The notes: a model not told the origin generated them from the letters alone. Shown: positions 6,613 to 18,538, counted from the stretch's first letter. The stretch: DNA of 64,000 nucleotides from Curtobacterium sp. MCBD17_013 (GCF_003234565.1 NZ_QKTU01000002.1:62001-126000), one strand, 5' to 3'. Made by a program: numbers and translations.

Positions 6613-9201
6613 TTGTCAGACGTCTTCGGCCCGACCGGCAGCGACAACTCGTTCGACGAGTTCCTCGCCCGCCTGCTCCAGGGCCAGCAGCGGTCCGTGC
6701 CGTTCGGCCGGCCCGTCGACATCACGCGGCTCCTCAGCCGCCGCACCCACGAAGTGCTCCGCGCCGCGGCGACGTTCGCCGTGGAGCGCGGCCACCACGA
6801 GATCGACGCGCTGCACCTGCTCCGCGTCCTCGTGACCGCCGAGCCGTTCGCCGGGCTCGTCCGCACCGTCGGCGCCGACCCCGAGCGGCTCGCCGCCGCG
6901 GTCGACGAACGACTCCCGGAGCCGTCCGACGAGCGCCCCGAGGGCCGTCCCGCGCTCACGCCCTCAGCGCAGCGCGCGCTCCTCGACGCCGCGCAGGCCG
7001 CGCGCGCGTTCGGATCCACGTACGTCGACCCCGAGCACGTCTTCTTCGCGCTCGTGGTCGAGCAGGACACCGTCGCCGGGCAGATGCTCGTCGCCGCGGG
7101 CGTGACGCCGCAGACCATGCAGCAGTACGCGCAGGACGCCGCCCGTGCCGCCCGCGAGGGACGCCCGGTCGCCGGCAGCACCGCGGCCGGCACACCGGGC
7201 CAGGAGTCCGACACCCCGACGCTCGACCAGTTCGGCACCGACCTCACCGCCCGTGCGCGCGAGGGCGGCATCGACCCCGTGATCGGCCGCGCCGGTGAGA
7301 TCGAGCAGACCGTCGAGATCCTGCTCCGCCGTACCAAGAACAACCCGGTCCTCATCGGTGAACCGGGCGTCGGCAAGACCGCGATCGTCGAGGGCCTGGC
7401 CCAGCGCATCGTCGACGGCGACGTCCCCACGCTGCTCCAGGGCAAGCGGGTCGTCGCACTCGACATGGCCGCGATGGTCTCGGGCACGCGCTACCGCGGT
7501 GACTTCGAGGAGCGACTCACCAAGGTCATGGACGAGATCGCCGCGCACCGCGACGAGCTCATCGTGTTCGTCGACGAGCTGCACACCGTCGTCGGCGCCG
7601 GCAGCGGTGGTGACGGCGGCATGGACGCCGGCAACATCCTCAAGCCGCGCCTCGCCCGCGGTGACCTGCACATGGTCGGCGCCACGACGCTCGACGAGTA
7701 CCGCCGCATCGAGAAGGACGCCGCGCTCGAACGCCGCTTCCAGCCCGTGACGGTCGGCGAGCCGAGCGTGGCCGACGCCGTGCAGATCCTCGCCGGCCTG
7801 GCGCCGCGGTACGCCGAGCACCACGGCGTCGCCTACACGGACGACGCCATCCGCGCGGCCGTCGAGATGTCACATCGCTACGTGACCGACCGCTTCCTGC
7901 CTGACAAGGCCATCGACCTCATCGACCAGGCCGGCGCGCGGCGCCGTCTCGCCCTCAGCGGCACGGTCGACGTCGACGCCCTGCGTGCCGAGATCGTCGA
8001 TCTGCAGTCCGCCAAGGACCGCGCGGTCGCCGAGGAGCAGTACGAGGAGGCATCGCGGCTCCGTGACGCCATCGACGGACTGGAGGCCCGGATCGAGTCC
8101 ACCACCGCGCCCACCGCGACCGACGCGAGCAGCGCCTCCCGGACGGAGGCCGACACGACGATCACCGAGGCGGACATCGCCGAGGTCGTCGCCCGTGCGA
8201 CCGGCATCCCCGCCTCGCGGCTCACCGCGGACGACCGCGCCCGGCTCGCGGTCCTCGAGGACGACTTGCACGCACGGGTGATCGGGCAGGACGACGCGGT
8301 CGCCGCCATCGCCAAGTCCGTCCGTCGCAGCCGCACCGGCATGGGCGACCCGCGTCGCCCCGTCGGGAGCTTCCTGTTCCTCGGCCCGACCGGTGTCGGC
8401 AAGACCGAGCTGGCGAAGGCGCTCGCGTCGAGCCTGTTCGGCGACGAGACCGCGATGCTCCGCTTCGACATGAGCGAGTTCGGGGAGCGCCACACGGTCA
8501 GTCGGCTCGTCGGCGCCCCTCCCGGGTACGTCGGGTACGACGAAGCCGGGCAGCTCACCGAGCGTGTCCGCCGGAACCCGTACTCGGTGATCCTGCTCGA
8601 CGAGATCGAGAAGGCGCACCCGGACGTGTTCAACCTGCTCCTGCAGGTGCTCGACGACGGACGACTCACCGACGGGCAGGGACGCACCGTGGACTTCCGG
8701 AACACGGTCGTGATCATGACGTCGAACCTCGGGTCCGAGTTCCTCGCCAGCCGTTCGGGCGCCCTCGGGTTCTCGGCGGCGACCGACGCCTCGGGGTACG
8801 AGGAGCAGGACCTGCGGAACCGGGTGATGGGCAAGCTCCGCGAGGCCATGCGGCCCGAGTTCCTCAACCGGATCGACGAGATCGTGCTGTTCCGCAAGCT
8901 CGACCGCGCGCAGCTGCACGCCATCGTCGGGCTCCTGCTCGCCGACACCGCACGTCGGGTGGCCGCGCAGGACCTCGACCTGGAGGTCCGTCCCGCCGCA
9001 GTCGACTGGCTCGCCGAGCACGGGTACGAACCCGAGTACGGCGCCCGTCCGCTGCGTCGGCTCATCCAGCGCGAGGTCGAGGACCGCGTCGCGGACCTCA
9101 TGGTCCGCTCCGAGGTCGCGGCCGGCGAGACCATCGCGATCGACGTGGTCGCCGACCAGCTCGTCGCCACCGTGGACCGGGACGCCCGCGTGCGGGTCTA
9201 G
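6613..9201 (+). CDS. ClpC-like AAA+ unfoldase with divergent N-domain
   Basis: An 862-residue HSP100 protein. The N-terminal ~150 residues form a double Clp-N repeat ([19 protein letters not shown] and a second copy near residue 130) but are preceded by an unusual Gly/Pro-containing lead. D1 has Walker A GEPGVGKT at about 249-256 and Walker [10 protein letters not shown] short UVR-type coiled segment (about 460-500) takes the place of the long ClpB M-domain. D2 has GPTGVGKT at about 591-598 and VILLDEIEK. Residues 718-720 are LGF, matching the ClpP-docking tripeptide loop, so it could feed ClpP. It starts at TTG 6613 after AGGAGG. The upstream HAIR implies heat-shock control. It is not the canonical ClpC, whose N-terminus is different. 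Confidence 0.9.
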   Translation: MSDVFGPTGSDNSFDEFLARLLQGQQRSVPFGRPVDITRLLSRRTHEVLRAAATFAVERGHHEIDALHLLRVLVTAEPFAGLVRTVGADPERLAAAVDERLPEPSDERPEGRPALTPSAQRALLDAAQAARAFGSTYVDPEHVFFALVVEQDTVAGQMLVAAGVTPQTMQQYAQDAARAAREGRPVAGSTAAGTPGQESDTPTLDQFGTDLTARAREGGIDPVIGRAGEIEQTVEILLRRTKNNPVLIGEPGVGKTAIVEGLAQRIVDGDVPTLLQGKRVVALDMAAMVSGTRYRGDFEERLTKVMDEIAAHRDELIVFVDELHTVVGAGSGGDGGMDAGNILKPRLARGDLHMVGATTLDEYRRIEKDAALERRFQPVTVGEPSVADAVQILAGLAPRYAEHHGVAYTDDAIRAAVEMSHRYVTDRFLPDKAIDLIDQAGARRRLALSGTVDVDALRAEIVDLQSAKDRAVAEEQYEEASRLRDAIDGLEARIESTTAPTATDASSASRTEADTTITEADIAEVVARATGIPASRLTADDRARLAVLEDDLHARVIGQDDAVAAIAKSVRRSRTGMGDPRRPVGSFLFLGPTGVGKTELAKALASSLFGDETAMLRFDMSEFGERHTVSRLVGAPPGYVGYDEAGQLTERVRRNPYSVILLDEIEKAHPDVFNLLLQVLDDGRLTDGQGRTVDFRNTVVIMTSNLGSEFLASRSGALGFSAATDASGYEEQDLRNRVMGKLREAMRPEFLNRIDEIVLFRKLDRAQLHAIVGLLLADTARRVAAQDLDLEVRPAAVDWLAEHGYEPEYGARPLRRLIQREVEDRVADLMVRSEVAAGETIAIDVVADQLVATVDRDARVRV

Positions 9202-9253
9202 TCCACTCCGGGTGGAGGAACTTGTCCGGGCGGTGCCACGGACCGGACGGGCG

Positions 9254-10255
9254 TCAGCGCGCGGCGTTCTGCACGAGTCCGACCGCGTACGACGCGAACC
9301 AGTCGCCGGCCGCCGGCCCACCGTTGCACGTGCCGTCACTCGCACCGGGTGTCTTCACCCACAGCAGCGCGTCGAGCTGGCCGCTGCCGTACGTGACGTG
9401 CGGGTCCTGACCGAGGCCGGCACCCGCTGGGTTGCACCAGTCGCCGCGGGCACCGCGACCGTTCCGCGAGACGTCGATGACGAAGTGCGATCCGCCGGTG
9501 AGGGCGGACACCTTGCCGGCGTAGGAGCGCTCCGGGTCGACGGCGTTGAAGTTCGACACGTTCGTGAAGAACCCGCGCGCCTGGCTGACGCCCGCCTGGT
9601 TCAGCTCCGAGGCCGTGACGGCCGGCGTGTTCCAGCTCGAGTTCCCCCCGTCGAGGTACGCGGGGACACCGGCGGCGTGGAACTGTGCGACCGCTGTCCC
9701 GAGGAGCGGGAGCCGCGTCGACGCGTCCTGCGAACACGACGGGAGCATCGCGAGCGAGTCGGGCTCGACGAGCACGACCGCGCGATGACCGTGGAGGTCG
9801 TCCGCGATCTGCTGGTTCCACGCGGTGTACTGCGCGGGCGTCAGCCCACCAGCGGAGTACCCGCCGCAGTCCCGGTCGGGGATCGCGTAGGTGACGAACA
9901 CCGGGGTGGTGCCCTTCGATTCTGCGCTCGCCAGGTTCCGTGCGATGGTGCTGTCGAGCAGGCCGCCCTGGAACCACTCGCCCAACCAGATCGCGATCGG
10001 CTGGCGTGCGATCGTCCGCGCCGCCGCTGCCTCGGTGGCCCGGCCCTGTGCGGCGAGGGTCGCTGCCGCCTGCGCCGGCTGGCTGTCGGGCTGGACGTAC
10101 AGACCGCCCTGGTAGATCGTCTGCGTCGGAGCAGTACGGATCGTCGCCGGTGTGACGGTGGCGGTCGCCGCCGATGCGCTGGCGGTGATGGCCGTCGTGG
10201 TGCTGATCGACGCGACGGCGGCGGCCACGAGGGCCGCACGGACGATGCGGTTCAT
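9254..10255 (-). CDS. Secreted GH6 cellulase (endoglucanase or cellobiohydrolase)
   Basis: A 333-residue glycoside hydrolase family 6 enzyme. Residues 1-29 are a Sec signal peptide ending in ASASA. GH6 signature 1 spans 121-137 (VTYAIPDRDCGGYSAGG, with Asp129 and Cys130), and signature 2 is at about 160-170 (VVLVEPDSLA, with Asp166). Further active-site blocks are DVSRNGRG, WCNPAGAGLG and LWVKTPGASDG. These enzymes cleave beta-1,4-glucan with inversion. There is no carbohydrate-binding module or linker, so it is a bare catalytic domain. ATG 10255 follows CAGGGGAA. It converges with the Clp gene and is divergent from apt. It suggests use of plant cell-wall glucan. Confidence 0.95.
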   Translation of the reverse strand: MNRIVRAALVAAAVASISTTTAITASASAATATVTPATIRTAPTQTIYQGGLYVQPDSQPAQAAATLAAQGRATEAAAARTIARQPIAIWLGEWFQGGLLDSTIARNLASAESKGTTPVFVTYAIPDRDCGGYSAGGLTPAQYTAWNQQIADDLHGHRAVVLVEPDSLAMLPSCSQDASTRLPLLGTAVAQFHAAGVPAYLDGGNSSWNTPAVTASELNQAGVSQARGFFTNVSNFNAVDPERSYAGKVSALTGGSHFVIDVSRNGRGARGDWCNPAGAGLGQDPHVTYGSGQLDALLWVKTPGASDGTCNGGPAAGDWFASYAVGLVQNAAR

Positions 10256-10281
10256 CGGTTGTTCCCCTGGGTGATCGCTGA

Positions 10282-10300
10282 CAGACGTCCTGTACGTCTG
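10282..10300. promoter_or_regulatory. Inverted repeat upstream of the cellulase (candidate operator)
   Basis: CAGACGT-CCTGT-ACGTCTG: two perfect 7-bp arms around 5 nt, 27 bp upstream of the cellulase ATG. The position fits a repressor site in its 5' region. It does not resemble the CebR consensus (TGGGAGCGCTCCCA). Confidence 0.5.
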
Positions 10301-10494
10301 CCGTGTGTGGGGGACAAGTCAACCGGCCGCCGTTCCGCTTGTCCACGCGGACCGGAGGGGCTTGCCAACCGCCACGCCGTGTGCTCCTCGCCGGCCAGCA
10401 GGACAGCCTGTACCCCGGTGGGCGGTCCGGATCGGCGCACGGCGTACCCCGTCCCGCGCCGGTACCGACGACACGCCGGCCAGCGCCGTCCCCG

Positions 10495-10500
10495 TACGGT
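10495..10500 (+). promoter_or_regulatory. -10 element (TACGGT) of leaderless apt
   Basis: The hexamer ends 6 nt before ATG 10507 with no Shine-Dalgarno between, which implies a leaderless mRNA. Confidence 0.55.
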
Positions 10501-10506
10501 TGGGGC

Positions 10507-11040
10507 ATGACCGAGCACGCCGCGTCCCTCGTCGAACGACTCACCGCCGTGGTGCCGGACTTCCCGAAGCCGGGGATCCTCTTCCGCGACGTCACCCCGG
10601 TGTTCGCCGATCCCGTCGCGTTCTCGACCGTCTGTGGCGCACTCGCCGAGCCGTTCACGGACGTCGAGGCCGTGGCGGGCATCGAGGCGCGCGGGTTCGC
10701 GTTGGCCGGGGGGATCGCCGTCCAGCGGGGCAGGGGTGTGCTCACCGTCCGCAAGGCGGGGAAGCTCCCCGGCGAGGTCCTCAGCGAGCAGTACGCGCTC
10801 GAGTACGGCGAGGCCGCGGTGGAGCTGCGCCCCGGACAACTGCCCGAGGGCACGCGCGTCCTCGTGGTCGACGACGTCCTCGCGACGGGTGGCACCGCCG
10901 AGGCGACCATCACGCTGCTCGAACGTGCCGGGTACCACGCGGTCGGGTTCGCAGCGCTCCTCGAACTCGACGGCCTCGGGGGCCGGGCCCGTCTCGAGGG
11001 TCGACTGCCGGTGCACACCCTCGGGACCGCGCCCGCCTGA
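10507..11040 (+). CDS. apt: Adenine phosphoribosyltransferase
   Basis: A 177-residue protein that converts adenine and PRPP to AMP in purine salvage. The N-terminal PDFPKPGILFRDVTPVF block is diagnostic for Apt, GIEARGFALAGG is the conserved core loop, and VLVVDDVLATGGT (about residues 118-130) is the PRPP-binding motif. Length is normal. The ATG is set by the leaderless promoter. In Mycobacterium apt sits between secF and relA; here it is alone ahead of thrS, about 11 kb upstream of relA. Confidence 0.96.
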   Translation: MTEHAASLVERLTAVVPDFPKPGILFRDVTPVFADPVAFSTVCGALAEPFTDVEAVAGIEARGFALAGGIAVQRGRGVLTVRKAGKLPGEVLSEQYALEYGEAAVELRPGQLPEGTRVLVVDDVLATGGTAEATITLLERAGYHAVGFAALLELDGLGGRARLEGRLPVHTLGTAPA

Positions 11041-11125
11041 CGCCTCGCGCGCGCTGCGCAGCGAGCACTCCCGCCACGGTGCGGGCCGGGGTCGTCGACG
11101 GGGCGGTGCGGGCCTCCCGGCCGAC

Positions 11126-11131
11126 TAGTGT
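11126..11131 (+). promoter_or_regulatory. Putative -10 element (TAGTGT) of thrS
   Basis: TANNNT hexamer with a predicted start site near 11138, about 27 nt before GTG 11165. A GAGGGAG Shine-Dalgarno follows. I see no T-box-like leader, as the space is too short. Confidence 0.45.
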
Positions 11132-11164
11132 TGGTGCACCACCGAACGAGGGAGCCCCACCACC

Positions 11165-13192
<2,028 letters not shown>

Positions 13193-13194
13193 CC

Positions 13195-13791
13195 GTGGCG
13201 GAGACCCCGGGAACGGAGGGCGACCCCTTCGTCATCCGCTCCTCCGCGGACATGGCCGCCGTGCCCGACGCGTTCCAGCGCCTCTGGACGCCGCACCGCG
13301 CGGTGTACATCGAGCAGGGACGCGCGGGGGAGGGGCGTGGCCAGAAGGACGACTGCCCGTTCTGCGTCGCGCCGACCCTGCCGGACGAGGACGCCCTCAT
13401 CGTGGCCCGCGGCCGGACGGCATTCGTGCTGCTCAACCTCTACCCGTACAACAACGGCCACCTGCTCGTCTGCCCCTACCGCCACGTGGCCCTGTACGAC
13501 GAGGCGACCGACGAAGAAGCCGCCGAGATGACCGCCCTCACGCGCACCGCGATGGGCGTGCTCCGGACCGTGGCGCACTGCGACGGCTTCAACATCGGCA
13601 TGAACCAGGGCGAGATCGCCGGCGCGGGCGTCGCGGCGCACCTGCATCAGCACATCGTGCCGCGCTGGGCGTCCGACTCGAACTTCTTCCCGATCATCGC
13701 GCGGACGAAGGCGATCACCCAGCTCCTCGGCGAGACCCGGCGCCTGGTGACCGAGGCGTGGCCGCACGAGTCGCGTGTTCGCCCAGCGTGA
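13195..13791 (+). CDS. HIT-family hydrolase, probable Ap4A phosphorylase type
   Basis: A 198-residue histidine-triad protein. The catalytic triad is HLHQHIVPRW (His149, His151, His153). The upstream DDCPFCVAP segment resembles the zinc/cysteine N-terminus of the mycobacterial orthologue next to thrS (Rv2613c), which is an Ap4A phosphorylase. LLNLYPYNNGHLLVCPYRH is the conserved nucleotide-binding strand region. It starts at GTG 13195, 2 nt after the thrS stop, so it is co-transcribed. Linking the two makes sense because synthetases make Ap4A as a by-product. Confidence 0.92.
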   Translation: MAETPGTEGDPFVIRSSADMAAVPDAFQRLWTPHRAVYIEQGRAGEGRGQKDDCPFCVAPTLPDEDALIVARGRTAFVLLNLYPYNNGHLLVCPYRHVALYDEATDEEAAEMTALTRTAMGVLRTVAHCDGFNIGMNQGEIAGAGVAAHLHQHIVPRWASDSNFFPIIARTKAITQLLGETRRLVTEAWPHESRVRPA

Positions 13792-13810
13792 TCACGCTCC
13801 GCCGGGCAAC

Positions 13811-13816
13811 TAGACT
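13811..13816 (+). promoter_or_regulatory. Putative -10 element (TAGACT) of pdxST
   Basis: Hexamer ending 9 nt before the pdxS ATG, giving a leader of two or three nucleotides at most. It lies in the 34-bp gap after the HIT gene. Confidence 0.5.
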
Positions 13817-13825
13817 GGGTGGATC

Positions 13826-14758
13826 ATGAGCGACAGCACCGCATCGACCACCGATCCCGCCTCGACCCCCGGCACCTCGATCACCGGTTCCTCGCGCGTC
13901 AAGCGCGGCCTCGCCGAGATGCTCAAGGGCGGCGTCATCATGGACGTCATCGACGCAGAGCAGGCGCGCATCGCCGAGGACGCCGGCGCGACGGCGGTCA
14001 TGGCGCTCGAGCGTGTCCCCGCCGACATCCGGGCCCAGGGCGGCGTCGCCCGCATGTCCGACCCGTCGATGATCGAGGACATCATCGCCGCCGTGTCGAT
14101 CCCCGTCATGGCGAAGGCACGCATCGGCCACTTCGTCGAGGCCCAGGTGCTGCAGGAGCTCGGTGTCGACTACATCGACGAGTCCGAGGTCCTCTCGCCG
14201 GCGGACTACGTCAACCACATCGACAAGTGGGACTTCACCACGCCCTTCGTGTGCGGCGCGACGAACCTCGGTGAGGCCCTCCGTCGCATCACCGAGGGTG
14301 CGGCGATGATCCGCTCCAAGGGCGAGGCCGGCACGGGCGACGTCTCCGAGGCGACGCGGCACATCCGCACGATCTCGAAGGAGATCGCCGCGCTCCGCAA
14401 CCTCAAGGACGACGAGCTCTACGTCGCCGCCAAGGAGCTGCAGGCTCCGTACGACGTCGTCAAGGAGGTCGCCCGGACGGGTGCGCTGCCCGTCGTGCTG
14501 TTCACCGCGGGCGGCGTGGCCACCCCGGCGGACGCGGCGATGATGATGCAGCTCGGCGCGGACGGCGTGTTCGTCGGCTCGGGCATCTTCAAGTCCGGCG
14601 ACCCGGCGAAGCGCGCCGCGGCGATCGTCAAGGCCGTCACGTTCCACGACGACCCGAAGGTCATCGCCGAGGTCTCCCGCGGTCTGGGCGAGGCGATGGT
14701 CGGCATCAACGTGGCCGACGTCCCCGCGCCGCACCGCCTCGCCGAGCGTGGCTGGTAG
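13826..14758 (+). CDS. pdxS: Pyridoxal 5'-phosphate synthase, lyase subunit
   Basis: A 310-residue (beta/alpha)8 enzyme that condenses ribose 5-phosphate, glyceraldehyde 3-phosphate and ammonia into [23 protein letters not shown] and [19 protein letters not shown] are strictly conserved. The Schiff-base lysine is Lys97 in [10 protein letters not shown]. The phosphate-binding region [20 protein letters not shown] and the glutaminase-facing C-terminus are present. Its last 11 nt overlap pdxT. Confidence 0.97.
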   Translation: MSDSTASTTDPASTPGTSITGSSRVKRGLAEMLKGGVIMDVIDAEQARIAEDAGATAVMALERVPADIRAQGGVARMSDPSMIEDIIAAVSIPVMAKARIGHFVEAQVLQELGVDYIDESEVLSPADYVNHIDKWDFTTPFVCGATNLGEALRRITEGAAMIRSKGEAGTGDVSEATRHIRTISKEIAALRNLKDDELYVAAKELQAPYDVVKEVARTGALPVVLFTAGGVATPADAAMMMQLGADGVFVGSGIFKSGDPAKRAAAIVKAVTFHDDPKVIAEVSRGLGEAMVGINVADVPAPHRLAERGW

Positions 14759-15362
14759 CCCCGTCGTCGGGAGCGTCCGGCCCCGGATCGGGGTCCTCGC
14801 ACTCCAGGGCGACTTCCGGGAGCACATCGCGTCGCTGACGGCGCTCGGTGCCGAGGTCGTGCCGCTCCGTCGCCCGGAGGAACTCGCGAGCCTCCAGGGC
14901 GTCGTGATCCCGGGGGGCGAGTCCAGCGTGATGGACAAACTGGCGCGGTCGTTCGGTCTCGCCGAGCCGTTGTCCCAGGCCATCCACGAGGGCCTGCCGA
15001 CGTACGGCACCTGCGCCGGGATGATCATGCTGTCGTCGCGCATCCAGGACGGCATCGACGGGCAGCGGACGCTCGACGTGCTCGACACGACGGTCCGCCG
15101 GAACGCGTTCGGCAACCAGAACGACTCGTTCGAGATCGACATCCCGATGCCGGACCTCGGCGAGGCCCCGGTGCACGCCGTGTTCATCCGTGCCCCGGTG
15201 GTCGAGGACCACGGTCCCGACGTGCAGGTCATCGGCGCCCTGCCCGACGGCCGACCGATCGCGGTGCAGCAGGGCAACGTCATCGCCTCGGCGTTCCACC
15301 CCGAGGTCAGCGGCGAGGACCGCTTCCACCGCCGCTTCCTCCAGCTCGTCGCCGACGCCTGA
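14748..15362 (+). CDS. pdxT: Pyridoxal 5'-phosphate synthase, glutaminase subunit
   Basis: A 204-residue class I glutamine amidotransferase that supplies ammonia to PdxS. The N-terminal [14 protein letters not shown], the oxyanion loop [11 protein letters not shown], the nucleophile Cys89 in GTCAGMIML, and the His/Glu pair in AFHPEVSGE are all there. GTG 14748 overlaps the pdxS stop by 11 nt. The first ten residues (before [10 protein letters not shown]) are longer than usual, so a start slightly downstream is possible. Confidence 0.96.
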   Translation: MAGSPVVGSVRPRIGVLALQGDFREHIASLTALGAEVVPLRRPEELASLQGVVIPGGESSVMDKLARSFGLAEPLSQAIHEGLPTYGTCAGMIMLSSRIQDGIDGQRTLDVLDTTVRRNAFGNQNDSFEIDIPMPDLGEAPVHAVFIRAPVVEDHGPDVQVIGALPDGRPIAVQQGNVIASAFHPEVSGEDRFHRRFLQLVADA

Positions 15363-15422
15363 CCCGGTCGGCGCGCGCCAGGGGGGAGGCGCGGCTCCAC
15401 CCGTCCCGTCCCTCCCGGCCTG

Positions 15423-15428
15423 TACGAT
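15423..15428 (+). promoter_or_regulatory. Putative -10 element (TACGAT) of yebC–ruvCAB
   Basis: TANNNT hexamer in the 99-bp gap after pdxT. The predicted start is near 15435, about 27 nt before the GTG of yebC, which has a GAGGAGAA Shine-Dalgarno. Confidence 0.45.
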
Positions 15429-15461
15429 GACCGGGATCACCAGAACCGATCGAGGAGAACC

Positions 15462-16226
15462 GTGTCCGGGCATTCCAAGTGGGCAACGACCAAGCACAAG
15501 AAGGCGGTCATCGACCAGCGCCGTGCGAAGTCCTTCGCGAAGCTCATCAAGAACATCGAGGTCGCCGCCAAGATGGGCGGTGCGGACCTCTCGGGCAACC
15601 CGACGCTGGTCGACGCCGTGCAGAAGGCGAAGAAGACCTCCGTCCCGAACGACAACATCGACCGCGCGATCAAGCGCGGCGCCGGCCTCACCGGTGAGTC
15701 GATCGACTACCAGACGATCATGTACGAGGGCTACGGCCCGAACGGCGTCGCGATGCTGATCGAGTGCCTCACGGAGAACAGGAACCGCGCCGCGGCCGAG
15801 GTCCGGACCGCGATGACGCGCAACGGCGGCACCATGGCCGACCCGGGCAGCGTGGCCTACAACTTCGCGCGCAAGGGCGTCATCTCGGTCACCAAGACCG
15901 ACGGCCTCACCGAGGACGACGTCCTCGGTGCCGTGCTCGACGCCGGTGTCGAGGAGGTCACCGACCAGGGTGGCGGGTTCGAGATCATCACCGAGGCCTC
16001 GGACCTCGTCGCCGCGCGGACGGCCCTGCAGGACGCCGGGATCGACTACGACGCCGCCGACGCCGAGTTCGTCCCCGGGCTCCGCATCGACGTCGACGCC
16101 GAGACGGCCCGCAAGGTGTTCAAGCTCATCGACGCCCTCGAGGACAGCGACGACGTGCAGAACGTCTACGCGAACTTCGCGATCCCGGCCGAGGTGCAGG
16201 CCGAGCTCGACGAGGACGAGGACTAG
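15462..16226 (+). CDS. yebC: YebC/PmpR-family protein (TACO1-like)
   Basis: A 254-residue member of the YebC family. It opens with [17 protein letters not shown] and keeps the [19 protein letters not shown] basic region (here [14 protein letters not shown]), [13 protein letters not shown] and [14 protein letters not shown]. Members were called transcriptional regulators and are now linked to ribosome rescue at proline stretches and to mitochondrial translation activation. The C-terminus ends in an acidic tail (ELDEDED). GTG 15462 follows GAGGAGAA. It heads the ruvCAB genes, as in many actinobacteria. Confidence 0.95.
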   Translation: MSGHSKWATTKHKKAVIDQRRAKSFAKLIKNIEVAAKMGGADLSGNPTLVDAVQKAKKTSVPNDNIDRAIKRGAGLTGESIDYQTIMYEGYGPNGVAMLIECLTENRNRAAAEVRTAMTRNGGTMADPGSVAYNFARKGVISVTKTDGLTEDDVLGAVLDAGVEEVTDQGGGFEIITEASDLVAARTALQDAGIDYDAADAEFVPGLRIDVDAETARKVFKLIDALEDSDDVQNVYANFAIPAEVQAELDEDED

Positions 16227-16256
16227 TCCCGTGACCAGGTCCGACCGGCCCCGTCC

Positions 16257-16832
16257 GTGATCCGCGTCCTCGGCGTCGACCCGGGCCTGACCCGGTGTGG
16301 CGTCGGCGTCGTCGAGGTCGCGGCCGACCGTCGGGCCCGTCTCGTGCACGTCACGGTGGTCCGCACACCGTCGGACATGGCGCTCGAGCAGCGGTTGGTC
16401 CGCATCGCCGCGGGCGTCGGTGCCGCGATGGACGAGTTCCGGCCCGATGCCGTGGCCGTCGAGCGAGTCTTCGCCCAGGCGAACGTGCGCACGGTCATGG
16501 GCACCGCCCAGGCGGCAGGACTCGCACTCCACGCAGCGGCGTCGCGGTCGATCCCCGTCACGTTGCACACCCCCTCCGAGGTCAAGGCGGCGATCAGCGG
16601 CTACGGCAACGCCGACAAGAAGCAGGTGGCGACGATGGTGGCGCGGGTGCTCGGACTGGCCGAGGCCCCGAAGCCCGCCGACGCATCGGACGCGCTCGCA
16701 CTCGCGATCTGCCACGCCTGGAGGGTCGGCGCACCGACCGAGGCCGGTGCGCGGGCCGTCACGCTCACGCCGGCCCAGCGGGCGTGGCGAGAGGCCGAGC
16801 GGTCGGTGGTGTCTCGTAGGCTCGGAGGATGA
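16257..16832 (+). CDS. ruvC: Crossover junction endodeoxyribonuclease RuvC
   Basis: A 191-residue Holliday-junction resolvase with an RNase H fold. The first acidic residue is in [13 protein letters not shown], the second (Glu) in [12 protein letters not shown], and the last pair in [29 protein letters not shown] is the DNA-contact region. GTG 16257 is chosen because the fold starts at once. The stop overlaps ruvA (ATGA). Confidence 0.96.
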   Translation: MIRVLGVDPGLTRCGVGVVEVAADRRARLVHVTVVRTPSDMALEQRLVRIAAGVGAAMDEFRPDAVAVERVFAQANVRTVMGTAQAAGLALHAAASRSIPVTLHTPSEVKAAISGYGNADKKQVATMVARVLGLAEAPKPADASDALALAICHAWRVGAPTEAGARAVTLTPAQRAWREAERSVVSRRLGG

Positions 16833-17437
16833 TCGCGAGTCTCCGAGGCACCTGCATCGACACGGCGGGCTCCCGCATGGTGGTCGAGGTCGGTGGCGTC
16901 GGGTACGGCGTGACCGTGACCCCGCAGCACGCGTTGGCCGTCCGACACGGGGCCGAGGTCTTCCTGTGGACCGTGCTCGTCGTCCGCGAGGACGACATGT
17001 CGCTGTACGGGTTCGAGACCGCCGAGGCGCTGCAGGTGTTCGACCTGCTCCGCGGCGTCTCCGGCGTCGGGCCGAAGTCCGCGATGGGGGTGCTCGCGAC
17101 GATGACGCCCGCACAGGTGGCGCGCGCGGTCACCGACGACGACGACACGGCCTTCCGCAAGGTGAGCGGCATCGGCCCGAAGACGGCCAAGCTCATCACG
17201 GTGGCCCTCGCCGGCAAGCTCACCGCCGTACACCAGGCCACCCCGTCGCCCGCGGCTCCGCACCCCGCATCGGAGGACGTCGTCATCGCCCTGGTCGGTC
17301 TCGGTTGGCGCGAGGACGCTGCGCGCACCGCCGTCGACGAGACGATCGCGAACGAGCCCGGTGTCGCAGCGATGGGCACGCAGGCGTTGCTCCGTGCCGC
17401 GCTCGGCACGCTCCGGCCGTCGGGTGCGGCGCGATGA
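16829..17437 (+). CDS. ruvA: Holliday junction branch-migration protein RuvA
   Basis: A 202-residue protein with OB-fold domain I ([21 protein letters not shown]), tandem helix-hairpin-helix motifs in domain II ([17 protein letters not shown] and [12 protein letters not shown]) and a C-terminal three-helix domain that binds RuvB ([16 protein letters not shown]). A GGAGG Shine-Dalgarno precedes ATG 16829, which overlaps the ruvC stop; the ruvB ATG overlaps its own stop in the same way. Confidence 0.97.
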   Translation: MIASLRGTCIDTAGSRMVVEVGGVGYGVTVTPQHALAVRHGAEVFLWTVLVVREDDMSLYGFETAEALQVFDLLRGVSGVGPKSAMGVLATMTPAQVARAVTDDDDTAFRKVSGIGPKTAKLITVALAGKLTAVHQATPSPAAPHPASEDVVIALVGLGWREDAARTAVDETIANEPGVAAMGTQALLRAALGTLRPSGAAR

Positions 17438-18483
17438 GCGGGATCACGTCCTCCGCACCCGAGTCCGAGGCCGAGCTCGCCTTCGAGGGAGCCATGCGGC
17501 CGCGGTCCCTGGCGGAGTTCGTCGGCCAGCGCAAGGTGCGCGGGCAGCTCGAGCTCCTGCTCACGGCCGCGGCGATGCAGGAGCGCACGCCGGACCACAT
17601 CCTGCTGGCCGGGCCTCCCGGGCTCGGCAAGACGACGCTCGCGATGATCGTCGCGCACGAGTCGGGGCGACCGTTGCGGATGTCGAGCGGGCCGGCGATC
17701 CAGCACGCCGGCGATCTCGCCGCCGTCCTGTCCTCACTCGTGCCGGGAGAGGTCCTGTTCATCGACGAGATCCACCGCATGGCGCGCTCCGCCGAGGAGA
17801 TGCTCTACCTCGCGATGGAGGACTTCCGCATCGACATCATGGTCGGCAAGGGCGCGGGCGCGACGAGCATCCCGCTCGACCTCGCCCCGTTCACCCTCGT
17901 CGGGGCGACCACGCGGGCCGGGCTGCTGCCGAACCCGCTCCGCGATCGCTTCGGGTTCACGGCCCACCTCGAGTTCTACGAACAGGACGAGCTCGAGCAG
18001 GTCCTCGTCCGCGCCGCGGGGCTGCTCGACCTCGCCATCGACCGGTCCGCCCTCCGCGAGATCGCCGGACGGTCCCGGGGGACACCCCGCATCGCGAACC
18101 GCTTGCTGCGTCGCGTCCGCGACTACGCCCTCGTGCACGCGCCCGTCAGCGGCATCGACGCCGTCCGTGGCGCACTCGACCTGTACGACGTCGACGAGCT
18201 CGGTCTCGACCGCCTCGACCGCGCGGTCGTGGAGACCATGCTCACGCGGTTCGACGGCGGTCCGGTCGGTCTCAACACGCTCGCCGTGTCGGTGGGCGAA
18301 GAGAGCGAGACCATCGAGTCGGTCGTCGAACCGTTCCTCGTGCGCGTCGGGCTCGTCACCCGGACACCCCGGGGCCGGATCGCGACGCCGACGGCGTGGC
18401 GGCACTTCGGGCTCACACCCGGCGGCGCCGCCCAGCAGGGCTCCGCTCCCACGGCACAGCCAGAACTGTTCGAGCGCGACTGA
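17434..18483 (+). CDS. ruvB: Holliday junction DNA helicase RuvB
   Basis: A 349-residue AAA+ motor that drives branch migration with RuvA. Walker A GPPGLGKT is at 60-67 and Walker B is in LFIDEIHRM. Sensor 1 GATTRAGLL and the arginine finger in NPLRDRFG follow, then sensor 2 [17 protein letters not shown] and the winged-helix C-terminus. ATG 17434 overlaps the ruvA stop. It ends the ruvCAB block; yajC has its own promoter. Confidence 0.97.
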   Translation: MSGITSSAPESEAELAFEGAMRPRSLAEFVGQRKVRGQLELLLTAAAMQERTPDHILLAGPPGLGKTTLAMIVAHESGRPLRMSSGPAIQHAGDLAAVLSSLVPGEVLFIDEIHRMARSAEEMLYLAMEDFRIDIMVGKGAGATSIPLDLAPFTLVGATTRAGLLPNPLRDRFGFTAHLEFYEQDELEQVLVRAAGLLDLAIDRSALREIAGRSRGTPRIANRLLRRVRDYALVHAPVSGIDAVRGALDLYDVDELGLDRLDRAVVETMLTRFDGGPVGLNTLAVSVGEESETIESVVEPFLVRVGLVTRTPRGRIATPTAWRHFGLTPGGAAQQGSAPTAQPELFERD

Positions 18484-18532
18484 CGCTCCGAGCGGCGACG
18501 CGGGGCGGGACGATGCTCCCAGCGCGGTGCCC

Positions 18533-18538
18533 TAGACT
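18533..18538 (+). promoter_or_regulatory. Putative -10 element (TAGACT) of yajC–secDF
   Basis: TANNNT hexamer in the 95-bp gap after ruvB. The predicted start is near 18545, 34 nt before the yajC ATG, which has a GGAAGG Shine-Dalgarno. Confidence 0.45.

Noticed and set aside
6613..9201. Calling the Clp ATPase ClpB because of the HAIR element
   Set aside because: The long ClpB coiled-coil M-domain is missing and an LGF loop is present in D2, so ClpC-like is the better call.
11041..11164. T-box or other riboswitch upstream of thrS
   Set aside because: The predicted leader is only about 27 nt. A CGCTGCGCAGCG palindrome in the gap is upstream of the putative promoter and too short to support a call.
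13715..15400. Long reverse-strand open frame of about 560 codons across pdxS and pdxT
   Set aside because: It is antisense to two highly conserved genes and is Arg/Asp/Gly-rich with no recognisable domain. Such shadow frames are expected at this GC content.
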